From contig DXGH01000030.1 of NCBI GenBank assembly GCA_019114005.1, forward strand, positions 1 through 64,000: a stretch of 64,000 bases of DNA, read 5' to 3'. Position numbers and translations under genes: made by a program. Positions 27,177 through 36,350 of the stretch are shown one piece after another. Origin of the DNA: Candidatus Acetatifactor stercoripullorum (GTDB lineage: Bacteria > Bacillota > Clostridia > Lachnospirales > Lachnospiraceae). The notes beneath the pieces are model-generated. The model was not told the DNA's origin and ran no database searches. It saw only the letters and a list, made by a program, of their open reading frames with translations. Numbering within the stretch: position 1 is the first letter of the stretch; every line of letters starts with the position of its first letter.

Positions 27177-28229
27177 ATGCTAAAGCTGGAGTATGACAAA
27201 CAGGAAGTCGAGCAGGTAATTGACAGAATTGTAAGAAAAACCATGAACATGGATCTGACCTGGGACTGGCCCTGCGGAGTGGCCTACTATGGGATCAGCG
27301 ACGCCTATGAAAAAACAGGTAAGGAAGAGTATCTGAAGCTTTTAAAGGATCGTGTGGATGAACTGATAGATCTGGGGCTTCCCAGAGTATGGACGGTGAA
27401 CGCCTGCGCTATGGGGCATTGCCTGATTACCTTATACAAGGCCACGGGAGAACAGCGCTATCACGATATTCTCATGAGCAAGGTGGAATATCTGACCAGG
27501 GAAGCGCTTCGGTTTGGGGATCATGTGCTGCAGCATACGGTTTCCGCCAATAATGATTTCCCGGAGCAGGCCTGGGCAGACACCTTGTTTATGGCGGCGT
27601 TTCTTCTTCTTCGGGTGGGCGTCATGGAAAAGGATGAGGCCATGATCGATGACGCCCTGAACCAGTACTACTGGCACATTAAGTATCTGCAGAACCCCAG
27701 CAGCGGTTTTTATTATCACGGTTATAACAATATCACCAAGGATCATATGTCCGGAATTTACTGGGGAAGAGCAAATGCCTGGGCAGCCTTTACCATGTCC
27801 CAGGTGAGCAATGTGCTGCCGGAGTGCTATCTGTATCCAAAATATATGGATGTAGCAGGCTCTCTGAATGAGCAGCTCTCAGCCCTTAAGACGGTGCAGA
27901 CCGAAAACGGGCTGTGGCGCACGGTTCTTGACGACCCGGATTCCTATGAGGAAATTTCCGCATCAGCGGGGATTGCGGCTGCCATGCTTACCAGAGGAAA
28001 TCCCCTTCATTCAAAGTATATCAATAAGTCTATCAAAGGGCTTATGGATAACGTAAGCGAGGATGGCAAGGTGATGAACGTGTCTGCCGGGACTGCTGTG
28101 ATGAAGGATGTGGAAGGCTACCGGGGTATTTCCAGAGACTGGATACAGGGCTGGGGGCAGGGACTTGCGCTGGCATTTTTCTCCACATTGCTGATCTCTG
28201 ATCAAATAGAAAAGGACGGTGCTCTTTAA
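27177..28229 (+). CDS. GH105 unsaturated rhamnogalacturonyl hydrolase
   Basis: The product is a 350-residue cytoplasmic glycoside hydrolase of the GH88/GH105 (YteR/YesR) family. It removes the unsaturated galacturonate left by rhamnogalacturonan lyases from the end of imported oligosaccharides. Family segments are present: DWPCGVAYYGISDAYEKTG, NDFPEQAWADTLFMAAFLL with the likely catalytic aspartate, GIYWGRANAWAAF, and GYRGISRDWIQGWGQGLAL. There is no signal peptide, as expected for intracellular action. The ATG follows GGAGGAATT, and the esterase gene starts two bases after the stop. Confidence 0.9.
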   Translation: MLKLEYDKQEVEQVIDRIVRKTMNMDLTWDWPCGVAYYGISDAYEKTGKEEYLKLLKDRVDELIDLGLPRVWTVNACAMGHCLITLYKATGEQRYHDILMSKVEYLTREALRFGDHVLQHTVSANNDFPEQAWADTLFMAAFLLLRVGVMEKDEAMIDDALNQYYWHIKYLQNPSSGFYYHGYNNITKDHMSGIYWGRANAWAAFTMSQVSNVLPECYLYPKYMDVAGSLNEQLSALKTVQTENGLWRTVLDDPDSYEEISASAGIAAAMLTRGNPLHSKYINKSIKGLMDNVSEDGKVMNVSAGTAVMKDVEGYRGISRDWIQGWGQGLALAFFSTLLISDQIEKDGAL

Positions 28230-28231
28230 AC

Positions 28232-30031
28232 ATGTTTCGGCGGAATTTCCTGTTTGGCCAGGATTCTGATACGGCAAATGTCATAGGTGTGAATCCAAAT
28301 GATCTTTACAAGCCTGGCAAGGGTTATGGATTTGTGGCAGAGGAGAATAGACGGGAGCAGGAACTTCTTCAGATTTCGGAGCTCAATTCGGGATTTGACA
28401 CGGTTTACTGGTATCGGGATGCGTCTTTGACAGTGATAGAAGGGGACATAAACGGATGCTTTGTGGATTGTGATCGCATACTTCAGAAACTGGAGGAAAA
28501 GAACGGAGACCGCCAGGAGGGAGAGCGCAGGAGGCTTCCTCTTTCCTTCAAGGTAGATGTGCCCCGTCAGGGAAATTACAGGGTTACGCTTACCATCAGG
28601 ACGCAGGAGCCTATGGACAATGTGCTGATATTTTCCGGAAGGCGGAGACTGAGCTTTCTGGGAAATATTCCCGGGGACACGGTATTTACCCACACTATGA
28701 TAGTAAATGTGTGCGACATAGTCCCCCGGGGACAGACCCGTATTTATGCAGATACCACCCTGGATATCACCGTGGTGGCGGATAGGCCCAGAATCAGCAG
28801 TCTGGCGGTGGCGGAGGTGCTCTGCCCCACCATTTATATTGCAGGAGATTCCACTGTTACGGATCAAAGCGCCGATTATCCCTATGCCCCGGGCAGCAGC
28901 TACTGCGGCTGGGGGCAGATGATCACTGCATATCTGAATGATAAGGCAGGAGTGTCCAATCACGCCCACTCAGGGCTCACCACGGATTCCTTCCGAAAGG
29001 AGGGACATTATGCGGTGATCGATCAGTACAGAAAGCCCGGGGACTTTTTCTTTTTTCAATTTGGACATAACGACCAGAAGCTGGATGAGCTGAAGGCTTT
29101 TGGCGGATATCGGACCAATCTGGCAAGATACATAAATGAATGCAGGGATAAGGGAGGGTATCCTGTTTTAGTGACGCCTGTGGCCAGAAACAGCTGGAAG
29201 GGAAACGACGGCAGCTACAACGATCTGCTTGCGGAGTATGCGGAGAGCTGCCGGGAAGTGGGACGGCGCCTGGAGGTGCCGGTGCTGGATCTGCACCAGC
29301 GAAGCATGGACTTCATTCAAAAGCAGGGACTGGAGGAGGCAAAGGCTTACTTTTTCCCGGATGATTATACCCATACCAATGATTATGGGGCTTACAAAAT
29401 GGCAGGCTTTGTGGCGGAGGAGATACAGCGGGTGTGCAGCCGGCATCCTGAGCCGGGCTACTGCTTTCTGGCAAAGTGCGTGACGGAAGGCTACGGGGAA
29501 TGGAAGGCCAAAGACCCTATTGTACTGCCCAAAAAGCCTGAGGCGTATGAGAATGTCACAAACCCTGTAAGAGCGCAGGAGCTTCTTTTTGAGGTGGAGG
29601 ATTTGGAAAAAGAGGCCAGAAGGGCAGACGTACTGGATATGATTATCAAAACAGTGCGGTTTTTTCCCACCAATGTATATAACGATATGTTTGTGGATGT
29701 GGTGGGGCACGAATGGTATGCGGGCACTGTGGAATGTGCTTATCAGAATGGAATGATAGACCCTCACCTGGTGGAGAAGGGACATTTTTATCCTGAGAGG
29801 CCCGTGACTTTGGAGGAATTTGTGGTGCTTGCCATAAATGGGTACCGGAGCAGGAAACGCATTCCCAGGGAGGAGCCTTGCCTATACGACCAGGACTGCA
29901 GTGCATATGCGAGGCCCTTTGTGCGGGCAGCCTGTGCCATCGGCATGCTTCCTTTGGAGGAGAAAGCCAATCTGCACGAAGTCATTACAAGAGGGCTTGC
30001 AGTGGAAATGTGTCGTAGAATGAATGTTTAG
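28232..30031 (+). CDS. GDSL-type rhamnogalacturonan acetylesterase with SLH-like C-terminus
   Basis: The product has 599 residues. A beta-rich region (about 20-190) precedes an SGNH/GDSL esterase domain (about 198-400) like rhamnogalacturonan acetylesterase (CE12): nucleophile in IAGDSTVTDQ (S207), GHND at 278-281, and the Asp/His pair in DDYTHTND (about 378/381). After about residue 480 there are stretches like an S-layer-homology module (MFVDVVGHEWYAGTVECAYQ; FYPERPVTLEEFVVLAINGY). That module normally anchors exported proteins, yet no signal peptide is visible, and the neighbours are cytoplasmic. The start is two bases after the GH105 stop. It probably strips acetyl groups from imported pectin oligosaccharides. 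Confidence 0.82.
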   Translation: MFRRNFLFGQDSDTANVIGVNPNDLYKPGKGYGFVAEENRREQELLQISELNSGFDTVYWYRDASLTVIEGDINGCFVDCDRILQKLEEKNGDRQEGERRRLPLSFKVDVPRQGNYRVTLTIRTQEPMDNVLIFSGRRRLSFLGNIPGDTVFTHTMIVNVCDIVPRGQTRIYADTTLDITVVADRPRISSLAVAEVLCPTIYIAGDSTVTDQSADYPYAPGSSYCGWGQMITAYLNDKAGVSNHAHSGLTTDSFRKEGHYAVIDQYRKPGDFFFFQFGHNDQKLDELKAFGGYRTNLARYINECRDKGGYPVLVTPVARNSWKGNDGSYNDLLAEYAESCREVGRRLEVPVLDLHQRSMDFIQKQGLEEAKAYFFPDDYTHTNDYGAYKMAGFVAEEIQRVCSRHPEPGYCFLAKCVTEGYGEWKAKDPIVLPKKPEAYENVTNPVRAQELLFEVEDLEKEARRADVLDMIIKTVRFFPTNVYNDMFVDVVGHEWYAGTVECAYQNGMIDPHLVEKGHFYPERPVTLEEFVVLAINGYRSRKRIPREEPCLYDQDCSAYARPFVRAACAIGMLPLEEKANLHEVITRGLAVEMCRRMNV

Positions 30032-30050
30032 AAACGAGGAGGAAGGAAAA

Positions 30051-32204
30051 ATGGCAAAGGAAAAGGGTGGCTTTACCTTGCCGGGAGAGTCCGGCTATGA
30101 ACAGCTCACTTTAAAAATGGCAGAAAAGTGGGGAGCGGATGTGATTCGCGACAGTGACGGAACCGTGCTTTCCGACGAAATCGTACATGCAGGCTACGGG
30201 ATTTATTCCACCATCTGCATGATCAGAGATCACAATGAATGGGCCAGACAAAATCCGGATAAGCTGCAGCAGACCTTTTTGTGCACACCTGCGCAGACTG
30301 CTGTGGAGAGCAGTGTGGCCATTGGACTTCTGGACAGTTTTTTCAAGGAGCAGTTTGCTGTCAATGACAGTGCAGAGGCATTCCCCTATTGGGAGGTTTA
30401 TGACAGGACTGTCAATGAGAAGATAAAGGGAGAAAACTGGAGCTATGATAAAGAGACGGGTACCGTCACCATAAGAAATATCACGCCCTTTCATAAGTAT
30501 ACTGTGAGCTTTCTGGCATACCGTATCTGGGAAGAGATTTCCATGTACAACCATACCACCAATCACTGGAACAAGGAGCATCTTATGCAGATCGATCCCA
30601 GGTATCCGGAAACCCAGGCCTATCTGCTGGACTGGATGAAGAATTGGTGTGAGACCCACCCGGACACCACGGTGGTGCGCTTTACCTCCATGTTTTATAA
30701 TTTTGTGTGGATCTGGGGCAGCAGCGAAAGAAACCGCAATCTTTTCTCGGACTGGGGTTCCTACGATTTTACGGTGAGCAGCCGGGCCTTGAATGAATTT
30801 GAAAAGAAGTACGGCTATGCCATGACTGCCGAGGACTTTATCAACAAGGGCAATCTCCATGTAACACATATGCCGGGAAACAGCAAAAAGGCCGACTGGA
30901 TGGAATTTATCAATGATTTTGTGATTTCCTTTGGAAAAAAGCTCATTGATCTGGTGCACAGCTACGGAAAAAAGGCTTATGTGTTTTACGACGACAGCTG
31001 GGTGGGCGTGGAGCCTTACAACGGACGGTTTCAGGAGTTTGGGTTTGACGGCTTGATCAAATGTGTGTTTTCAGGATACGAGGCAAGGCTCTGTGCGGGC
31101 GTGGATGTGCCCACTCACGAGCTGCGCCTGCACCCCTATCTGTTCCCTGTGGGACTGGGGGGCGCACCTACCTTTATGGAGGGAGGAAATCCCACCCTGG
31201 ATGCCAAAAAATATTGGAACAGTGTGAGAAGGGCTCTGCTTCGGGCGAAGATCGATCGCATCGGCCTGGGCGGCTACCTGCATCTGGTGGAGCCTTATCC
31301 TGATTTTTGCGATTACATAGAAAAGGTGTCGGATGAATTTAGGCTGATACGCTCCTTCCATGAGAAGGGCAGGCCCTATACCATCAAGACAAAGGCGGCG
31401 GTGCTGCACAGCTGGGGGGCGCTGCGCTCCTGGACGCTTTCCGGGCATTTTCATGAAACCTATATGCACGATCTGATCCATATCAACGAGGCCCTTTCCG
31501 GGCTGCCCATAGAGGTAAGCTTTCTTTCCTTTGAGGATGTAAAGAAGGGCGCGCTGGAGGATGTGGATGTGGTGATCAACGCCGGTTATGCAGGCAGTGC
31601 ATGGAGCGGAGGAGACGCCTGGAAGGATGAGGAGCTGGTGACTGCGCTCACAAAATGGGTGTACCAGGGCGGCGTCTTTTTAGGAGTCAACGAGCCCTCG
31701 GCTGTACAGGGGTATGACAATTATTTCCGCATGGCTCATGTGCTGGGTGTGGATGAGGATACGGGCGCCAGGGTCTGCCACGGCAGATGGATCTTTGAGC
31801 CTTCTGACAGTGAGCATATCCTTCCCAGGGGAGCAAGGGTTTTGCCCAAGGAGAACCGGTATCTTACGGACGGCCAGGCAAGGGTGCTTTTGGCTCAGGA
31901 CGACAAGCCCTTAGTGACCGTTCATGATTTCGGGAAGGGCAAGGGCATTTATCTGGCCTCTTTCCAGGTAAGCCCGGAGAACACCCGCATGCTTTATCAG
32001 CTGATCCGCTATGCCGGAGGGGAGGGCGTAAGCGGCTTGTATATGACCGATAATCTCTATACGGAATGCGCTTACTATCCTGAGAGCCGTAAGCTGGTGG
32101 TGATCAACAACAGCGAAGAGGAACAGACCACAACCATTCCCACCCATGTGGGAGACAAGACGGTGACCATCGGGGCGTATGACACCATTTTTATGGAGCT
32201 GTAG
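30051..32204 (+). CDS. GH112 beta-galactoside phosphorylase, probably galactosyl-rhamnose type
   Basis: The product is a 717-residue cytoplasmic enzyme of family GH112, which cleaves beta-galactosides with phosphate to galactose-1-phosphate. The sequence is full length, from FTLPGESGYEQLTLKMAEKW through VVRFTSMFYNFVWIWG, YVFYDDSWVGVEPYNGRF, GGAPTFMEGGNPTL and RALLRAKIDRIGLGGYLHL. Known members act on lacto-N-biose/galacto-N-biose or on beta-1,4-galactosyl-rhamnose. With a GH105 hydrolase and acetylesterase in the same operon, and no hexosamine genes, the galactosyl-rhamnose specificity (EC 2.4.1.247) is the better inference. I chose the ATG at 30051 behind GAGGAGGAAGG, 19 bases after the esterase stop. 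Confidence 0.88.
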   Translation: MAKEKGGFTLPGESGYEQLTLKMAEKWGADVIRDSDGTVLSDEIVHAGYGIYSTICMIRDHNEWARQNPDKLQQTFLCTPAQTAVESSVAIGLLDSFFKEQFAVNDSAEAFPYWEVYDRTVNEKIKGENWSYDKETGTVTIRNITPFHKYTVSFLAYRIWEEISMYNHTTNHWNKEHLMQIDPRYPETQAYLLDWMKNWCETHPDTTVVRFTSMFYNFVWIWGSSERNRNLFSDWGSYDFTVSSRALNEFEKKYGYAMTAEDFINKGNLHVTHMPGNSKKADWMEFINDFVISFGKKLIDLVHSYGKKAYVFYDDSWVGVEPYNGRFQEFGFDGLIKCVFSGYEARLCAGVDVPTHELRLHPYLFPVGLGGAPTFMEGGNPTLDAKKYWNSVRRALLRAKIDRIGLGGYLHLVEPYPDFCDYIEKVSDEFRLIRSFHEKGRPYTIKTKAAVLHSWGALRSWTLSGHFHETYMHDLIHINEALSGLPIEVSFLSFEDVKKGALEDVDVVINAGYAGSAWSGGDAWKDEELVTALTKWVYQGGVFLGVNEPSAVQGYDNYFRMAHVLGVDEDTGARVCHGRWIFEPSDSEHILPRGARVLPKENRYLTDGQARVLLAQDDKPLVTVHDFGKGKGIYLASFQVSPENTRMLYQLIRYAGGEGVSGLYMTDNLYTECAYYPESRKLVVINNSEEEQTTTIPTHVGDKTVTIGAYDTIFMEL

Positions 32205-32219
32205 AGGGAATCTGTTTTT

Positions 32220-32252
32220 AAGGGAGTGCTGCAGATGCGGCACTCCTTTTTG
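32220..32252 (+). terminator. Terminator of the pectin operon
   Basis: AAGGGAGTGC pairs with GCGGCACTCCTT around a short loop and is followed by TTTTT. Confidence 0.8.
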
Positions 32253-32347
32253 GTGAAAAAGATTCCCGCATGATTTACAGTGCCCACGGAATACTGTACA
32301 ATAGATTCATTGAGAAAGCTGCTTACGCGGCAGAAAGAGAGGAAAAA

Positions 32348-34021
32348 ATGAAAGTTCAGGATATGCCATACGAACGTGTGGACTTTGCGCAGGTGGAAGC
32401 GGAAATGAAAGAGCTGATGAAGGAGCTTGAGGAGGCAGAAAGCGGGGAGGCCCAGTTTGCCGTGCATCAGAAATACTACGCCCTGACGGACCGGGTGTCC
32501 ACCCTGATGACCATCGCCCAGATACGCTTTGACGGGGATACCAGCGATGAATTTTATGATAAGGAGCACCAATATTATGATGAAAAGGGCCCCTTATACA
32601 GCAATCTCGTGCTGGAATACCAGAAGAAGCTGTATGCCTCCCCTTACAGAGCGTATCTGGAGGAAAAAATAGGGCCGGTGGCCTTCAAAAATATGGAGCT
32701 TGCCCAGAAATCCATGAATGAAAAGATTATTCCTCTGATGCAGGAGGAAAACAGTCTTACCATGGAGTATGACAAGCTGATCGCCAAGGCCAGGATTGCC
32801 TTCGACGGCAAGGAACTGAATCTGTCCCTTCTGCGCCCTTATCTGATCAGCCCGGACCGGGCGGTGCGGGCGAAGGCATGGGAGCGGATGAGCGCCTTTT
32901 TTGAAGAGAATGCGGATAAGCTGGATGAAATTTTTGACAGGCTGGTAAAGAACAGAACCAGGCAGGCAAAAGAGATGGGCTATGAAAATTATCTGGAGCT
33001 TGGCTACTTTCGCATGAACCGCAACTGCTACGGCAGAGAAGAGGTGGAGGCTTTCCGGAGACAGATCAAAGAATATTTTGTGCCCTTTGCAGAAAGACTC
33101 CACGAACAGAGAAGAAAGCGCCTGGGGCTTGACAAGCTGAGCTTTATAGACGAACAGGTTTACTTTGCCCAGGGAAATCCTGCGCCCACGGGCTCTCCGG
33201 AGGAAATCCTGAAGGCGGGACAGAGGATGTATGAAGAGCTGTCCCCGGAGACGAAGGAATTTTTTGATTTTATGATGGAAAACCAGCTTTTTGATGTGCT
33301 GGGCAGAAAAAACAAAAGGGCCGGAGGTTATATGACCTATCTGCCCTTGTATGGAGCGCCCTTTATTTTTGCCAATTTCAACGGAACCAGCGGGGACGTG
33401 GATGTGATCACCCATGAGTGCGGTCATGCCTTTCAGGGTTATCTTTCCGGCAAGGATCCGATTAGAGAGCATAGGGATATCGGTATGGAAACGGCGGAAA
33501 TCCACTCTATGTCCATGGAATTTTTTGCGGAACAGTGGATGCCTCTGTTTTTTGGAGACAAGGCCCAGGATTATGTGACAATGCACCTGGAGGATGCGGC
33601 TGCGTTTATTCCCTACGGCTGCATGGTGGATGAATTTCAGCATATTGTGTATGAAAATCCCAATATGACTCCAAAGGAGAGAAAGACGGCCTGGAGAGAG
33701 CTGGAAAAGGAGTATAAGCCCCATCTGGACTACGGGGAGGATCGGTTTTTCGGACAGGGAGGCTTCTGGCAGAAGCAGCTTCACATTTATGATTATCCCT
33801 TATATTATATTGATTACTGTCTGGCCCAGACCTGCGCTTTGCAGTATAAGATAAAAATGGACGAGGATTTCGGGGGAGCCTGGGACAGCTATCTGAAGCT
33901 ATGTAAGCTTTCCGCCAGCGACTTTTACACGAACCTGCTCAAGGAGGCAGGACTGGAAAGTCCTTTTGAAGGGGGATGTATCAAAAATATAGTGGAAAAA
34001 CTTGAAAAATATGTGAAATAG
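32348..34021 (+). CDS. M3-family oligoendopeptidase
   Basis: The product is a 557-residue soluble zinc metallopeptidase of the M3 (PepF/oligoendopeptidase F) family, which trims short peptides in the cytoplasm. The zinc-binding motif HECGH is at about 356-360 (DVITHECGHAFQGYL), with the third ligand glutamate probably in ETAEIHSMSMEFF. Conserved C-terminal segment YPLYYIDYCLAQTCALQ is also present. The ATG at 32348 follows GAAAGAGAGG and is preferred over an in-frame ATG at 32270. It stands alone between the pectin operon terminator and the foldase gene. Confidence 0.92.
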   Translation: MKVQDMPYERVDFAQVEAEMKELMKELEEAESGEAQFAVHQKYYALTDRVSTLMTIAQIRFDGDTSDEFYDKEHQYYDEKGPLYSNLVLEYQKKLYASPYRAYLEEKIGPVAFKNMELAQKSMNEKIIPLMQEENSLTMEYDKLIAKARIAFDGKELNLSLLRPYLISPDRAVRAKAWERMSAFFEENADKLDEIFDRLVKNRTRQAKEMGYENYLELGYFRMNRNCYGREEVEAFRRQIKEYFVPFAERLHEQRRKRLGLDKLSFIDEQVYFAQGNPAPTGSPEEILKAGQRMYEELSPETKEFFDFMMENQLFDVLGRKNKRAGGYMTYLPLYGAPFIFANFNGTSGDVDVITHECGHAFQGYLSGKDPIREHRDIGMETAEIHSMSMEFFAEQWMPLFFGDKAQDYVTMHLEDAAAFIPYGCMVDEFQHIVYENPNMTPKERKTAWRELEKEYKPHLDYGEDRFFGQGGFWQKQLHIYDYPLYYIDYCLAQTCALQYKIKMDEDFGGAWDSYLKLCKLSASDFYTNLLKEAGLESPFEGGCIKNIVEKLEKYVK

Positions 34022-34124
34022 CTTCACTTTTTGCCATAAATACGGTAAAATGAACAGTGCGCAAAAAACGCATAGCTGCTTTGCCAAAATTTTGGCAGAG
34101 AAAATAGGAAGGAGACATTTCATC

Positions 34125-35867
34125 ATGTCTAAAAAGGAAACTCAGAATACGGAACAGAAACAGGAAAAAATGATAACCAGTTATGACCGTAAAATGCAGA
34201 GGCGCGAGGAACAGAAGAAAAAGGAGCAGAGGGAAAAGCATATCATGACCGCTGTGGGAATCGTGATCGCGGCAGCTTTGGTATGTCTGATCGGCTCCTT
34301 CCCTATCCGGACCCTCATGGCCACCCGGGGAACCTTTATAAAGGTGGGCGGAGAAAATGTCACCAGGGTGGAATTTGATTATGCTTATAATATTGCAAGA
34401 AATAATTATCTGGCGCAGTATGGCACTTATATGTCCTACTTTGGACTGGATCTCTCGGGAGACCTTTCCACCCAGATGTATTCTGAAACCCTTACCTGGC
34501 AGGACTACTTTGAGCAGCTGGCAGTGGAGAATCTGATCAGCAACAAGGCCCTGAAGGATCAGGCGGAGGCTGCGGGCTTTACCTATGATACTACAGAAGA
34601 ATACGCGGATTTTGAGGAATCCGTAGAGAATGCGGCGTCGGAGGCGGGACTGACCACCAGAGATTATGTGCGCCAGCTTTATGGTTCCTATGCTACCTTG
34701 AGCAGGATATCCGATTTTGTGAAGGAGGCTATGGTAATTAACCAGTATTACGAGCAGGTTGCCGAGGAAAGAGCCCCTTCGGAGGAAGAGATTCAAAGCT
34801 ACTACGAGGAAAACACCGACTCCTACGACTCTGTGGATTACCGGATTGTAACCATTGAAGCGCAGCTTCCCACGGAGCCTACTGAACTGGCGGACCCGGC
34901 AGAGGAGGAGACCTCAGCAGAGGAAGCTTCCGCTGCGGAGGATACCCAGGCTTCTACGGAGGACGCCCAGGCTTCTGCGGAGACTGACGCCGCTCAGGAG
35001 AGCACGGCGGATGAGACCGGGACGGAAGAGGAATATGAGCCCTCCGAGGCTGAGATTGCCGCAGCCATGGAGGAGGCACAGGCTCTTGCCCAGGACGCCC
35101 AGGAGACGGTGGCCCAGGACGGCGAGCTGCAGGAAAATGTACAGAGAGCCAGCGCAAATTCTCTGATTCGGGACTGGCTGTTTGACGCTTCCAGAGAAGC
35201 GGGAGACACCACGATTATTGAGGATGCTGACAATAACCGGTATTTCGTGCTGGCCTTTGAGGAGCGTTATCTGGATGAAACCCCATCTGTGGATGTGCGT
35301 GTACTGATTACGCAGGAAGAGGACGGACAGGCCCTTTTGGATGAGTGGGCTTCGGGAGAGGCCACAGAGGAAACCTTTGGAGCCCTTTGCGAACAGTACA
35401 GCACAGATACCTCCACTGCCGGAAACGGAGGACTGTATGAGGGAGTTACCAGAGGAGGTCTGCCGGACGATCTGGATCAGTGGCTGTTTGAGGAAGGCAG
35501 AGCTGCAGGAGATACTGTTTCCATTACCTCTGAGGACGATGGCTACACCTATGTGATGTACTATGTGGGCCAAAATGATCCGGCGTGGAAGCTGAGCGTT
35601 CGAAGCACTCTTTTGAGCGAAACCATGACCGCTTATATGGAGGAGATCAGCGCAGGAATTGAAGTGGAGGACAGCAAGGGTAATCTCAATTACCTGAAGG
35701 TAGAGGCTGAGGCTTCCGCTGCGGAAACTTCCACAGCAGAGGATTCCTCCTCTGTAGAAGGTACAGAAACCGCACAGACGGGGGAAATTCAGACTGAGGA
35801 AACCGCACAGACGGAAGAGTCCCAGACTGAGGAAACTGTACAGACGGAAAGCACACAGACAGAATAA
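34125..35867 (+). CDS. Membrane-anchored PPIC (PrsA/SurA-like) foldase
   Basis: The product is a 580-residue protein. It has a charged N-terminus, one membrane helix (about 40-57, IMTAVGIVIAAALVCLIG), a SurA_N-like region (about 70-215), and a parvulin-type PPIC domain (about 375-480) with DVRVLITQEEDG and the usual ATEETFGALCEQYSTD...AGNGGLYEGVTRGGLP. A Glu/Ala/Ser/Thr-rich segment (about 253-305) splits the two parts, and the tail is a Gln-Thr-Glu repeat. It should help secreted proteins fold outside the membrane. There is no lipobox, unlike PrsA of Bacillus. The ATG follows GGAAGGAGAC. Confidence 0.8.
   Translation: MSKKETQNTEQKQEKMITSYDRKMQRREEQKKKEQREKHIMTAVGIVIAAALVCLIGSFPIRTLMATRGTFIKVGGENVTRVEFDYAYNIARNNYLAQYGTYMSYFGLDLSGDLSTQMYSETLTWQDYFEQLAVENLISNKALKDQAEAAGFTYDTTEEYADFEESVENAASEAGLTTRDYVRQLYGSYATLSRISDFVKEAMVINQYYEQVAEERAPSEEEIQSYYEENTDSYDSVDYRIVTIEAQLPTEPTELADPAEEETSAEEASAAEDTQASTEDAQASAETDAAQESTADETGTEEEYEPSEAEIAAAMEEAQALAQDAQETVAQDGELQENVQRASANSLIRDWLFDASREAGDTTIIEDADNNRYFVLAFEERYLDETPSVDVRVLITQEEDGQALLDEWASGEATEETFGALCEQYSTDTSTAGNGGLYEGVTRGGLPDDLDQWLFEEGRAAGDTVSITSEDDGYTYVMYYVGQNDPAWKLSVRSTLLSETMTAYMEEISAGIEVEDSKGNLNYLKVEAEASAAETSTAEDSSSVEGTETAQTGEIQTEETAQTEESQTEETVQTESTQTE
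35764..35865 (+). repeat. Gln-Thr-Glu tandem repeat in the foldase tail
   Basis: The last 33 codons are imperfect copies of a five- to six-residue unit: ETAQTGEIQTE, ETAQTEESQTE, ETVQTESTQTE. At DNA level, CAGACGGAAGAG/CAGACTGAGGAA-like units recur. Such repeats can change copy number by slippage. The stretch is probably an unstructured extracellular tail. Confidence 0.7.
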
Positions 35868-35885
35868 GCGGCAGAGGCCGCAGCA

Positions 35886-35926
35886 AGCGGGTAAGGAACG
35901 ATGTTTCCTGCCCGCTTCTTTTCTGT
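35886..35926 (+). terminator. Terminator of the foldase gene
   Basis: AGCGGGTAAGGAA pairs with TTCCTGCCCGCT (one internal mismatch) and is followed by TCTTTTCT. Confidence 0.8.
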
Positions 35927-36022
35927 ACTGCGAAGCAATAGAGCGGGATTTGATTGAACGAAAAGCCGACCCCAAATTTGTAAGCCTATAATTCGGTTGA
36001 AAAAATGAGCCATATACACGGC

Positions 36023-36063
36023 AATGTCCCAAAAACCGTTTCCGGCTTTGGGACATTTTTTTG
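36023..36063 (+). terminator. Strong terminator hairpin without a gene before it
   Basis: AATGTCCCAAA pairs perfectly with TTTGGGACATT and is followed by seven T. No intact gene lies directly upstream, which suggests that a gene has been lost or that a short transcript ends here. Confidence 0.85.
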
Positions 36064-36129
36064 AAAACAAGGTACAGCACCTGTTTCCCGCCGCAGTACT
36101 GAATCCAGTACTATTGTTAAGAGGGAGTT

Positions 36130-36276
36130 ATGAAAAAGAATCTATATGTAACCCGTGGCAGACAAGACTGCCTGCGGGAGAGTTTTTTGGCGAAGCTGAC
36201 AGAACCCAAACTGTGCTGTAAGAATCCCACAGCTCCTTTTCTTTATGTATTTATCATAGCGGAAAGATGTGTCTAA
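36130..36276 (+). CDS. Possible 48-residue ORF
   Basis: An ATG with AAGAGGGAG seven bases upstream opens a 48-codon frame (MKKNLYVTRGRQDCLRESFL...). It has three cysteines and a hydrophobic tail (FLYVFIIAE). No family is recognised, and chance is a real alternative. Confidence 0.2.
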   Translation: MKKNLYVTRGRQDCLRESFLAKLTEPKLCCKNPTAPFLYVFIIAERCV

Positions 36277-36341
36277 ATTTTGTACGCATTCTAAAATCCA
36301 TATTAAGAAATTTGAAAAGAAATGTGAAATAAAAAAAACTA

Positions 36342-36350
36342 TGGTATAAT
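36342..36350 (+). promoter_or_regulatory. Extended -10 promoter of the MATE gene
   Basis: TGGTATAAT is an extended -10 (TGn-TATAAT). The -35 region at 17-bp spacing (ATGTGA) is weak. It lies 36 bases before the MATE start. Confidence 0.5.

Noticed and set aside
30051-32204. Lacto-N-biose phosphorylase (host-glycan) assignment
   Set aside because: The family fits, but the operon contains pectin enzymes and no N-acetylhexosamine genes, so the galactosyl-rhamnose activity is favoured without being proven.
32594-33784. 396-codon minus-strand frame opposite the M3 peptidase
   Set aside because: The peptidase is certain, and the opposite frame has no recognisable family or start signal.
34914-36080. 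Long minus-strand open frame opposite the foldase gene
   Set aside because: It is the mirror of a low-complexity Glu/Ala/Ser-rich plus-strand gene. Its translation is Cys/Leu/Arg-rich with no domain and no ribosome site.
36130-36276. Confident small secreted peptide gene
   Set aside because: The frame has a fair ribosome site, but the composition is unconvincing and no family is recognised. It is listed only at low confidence.
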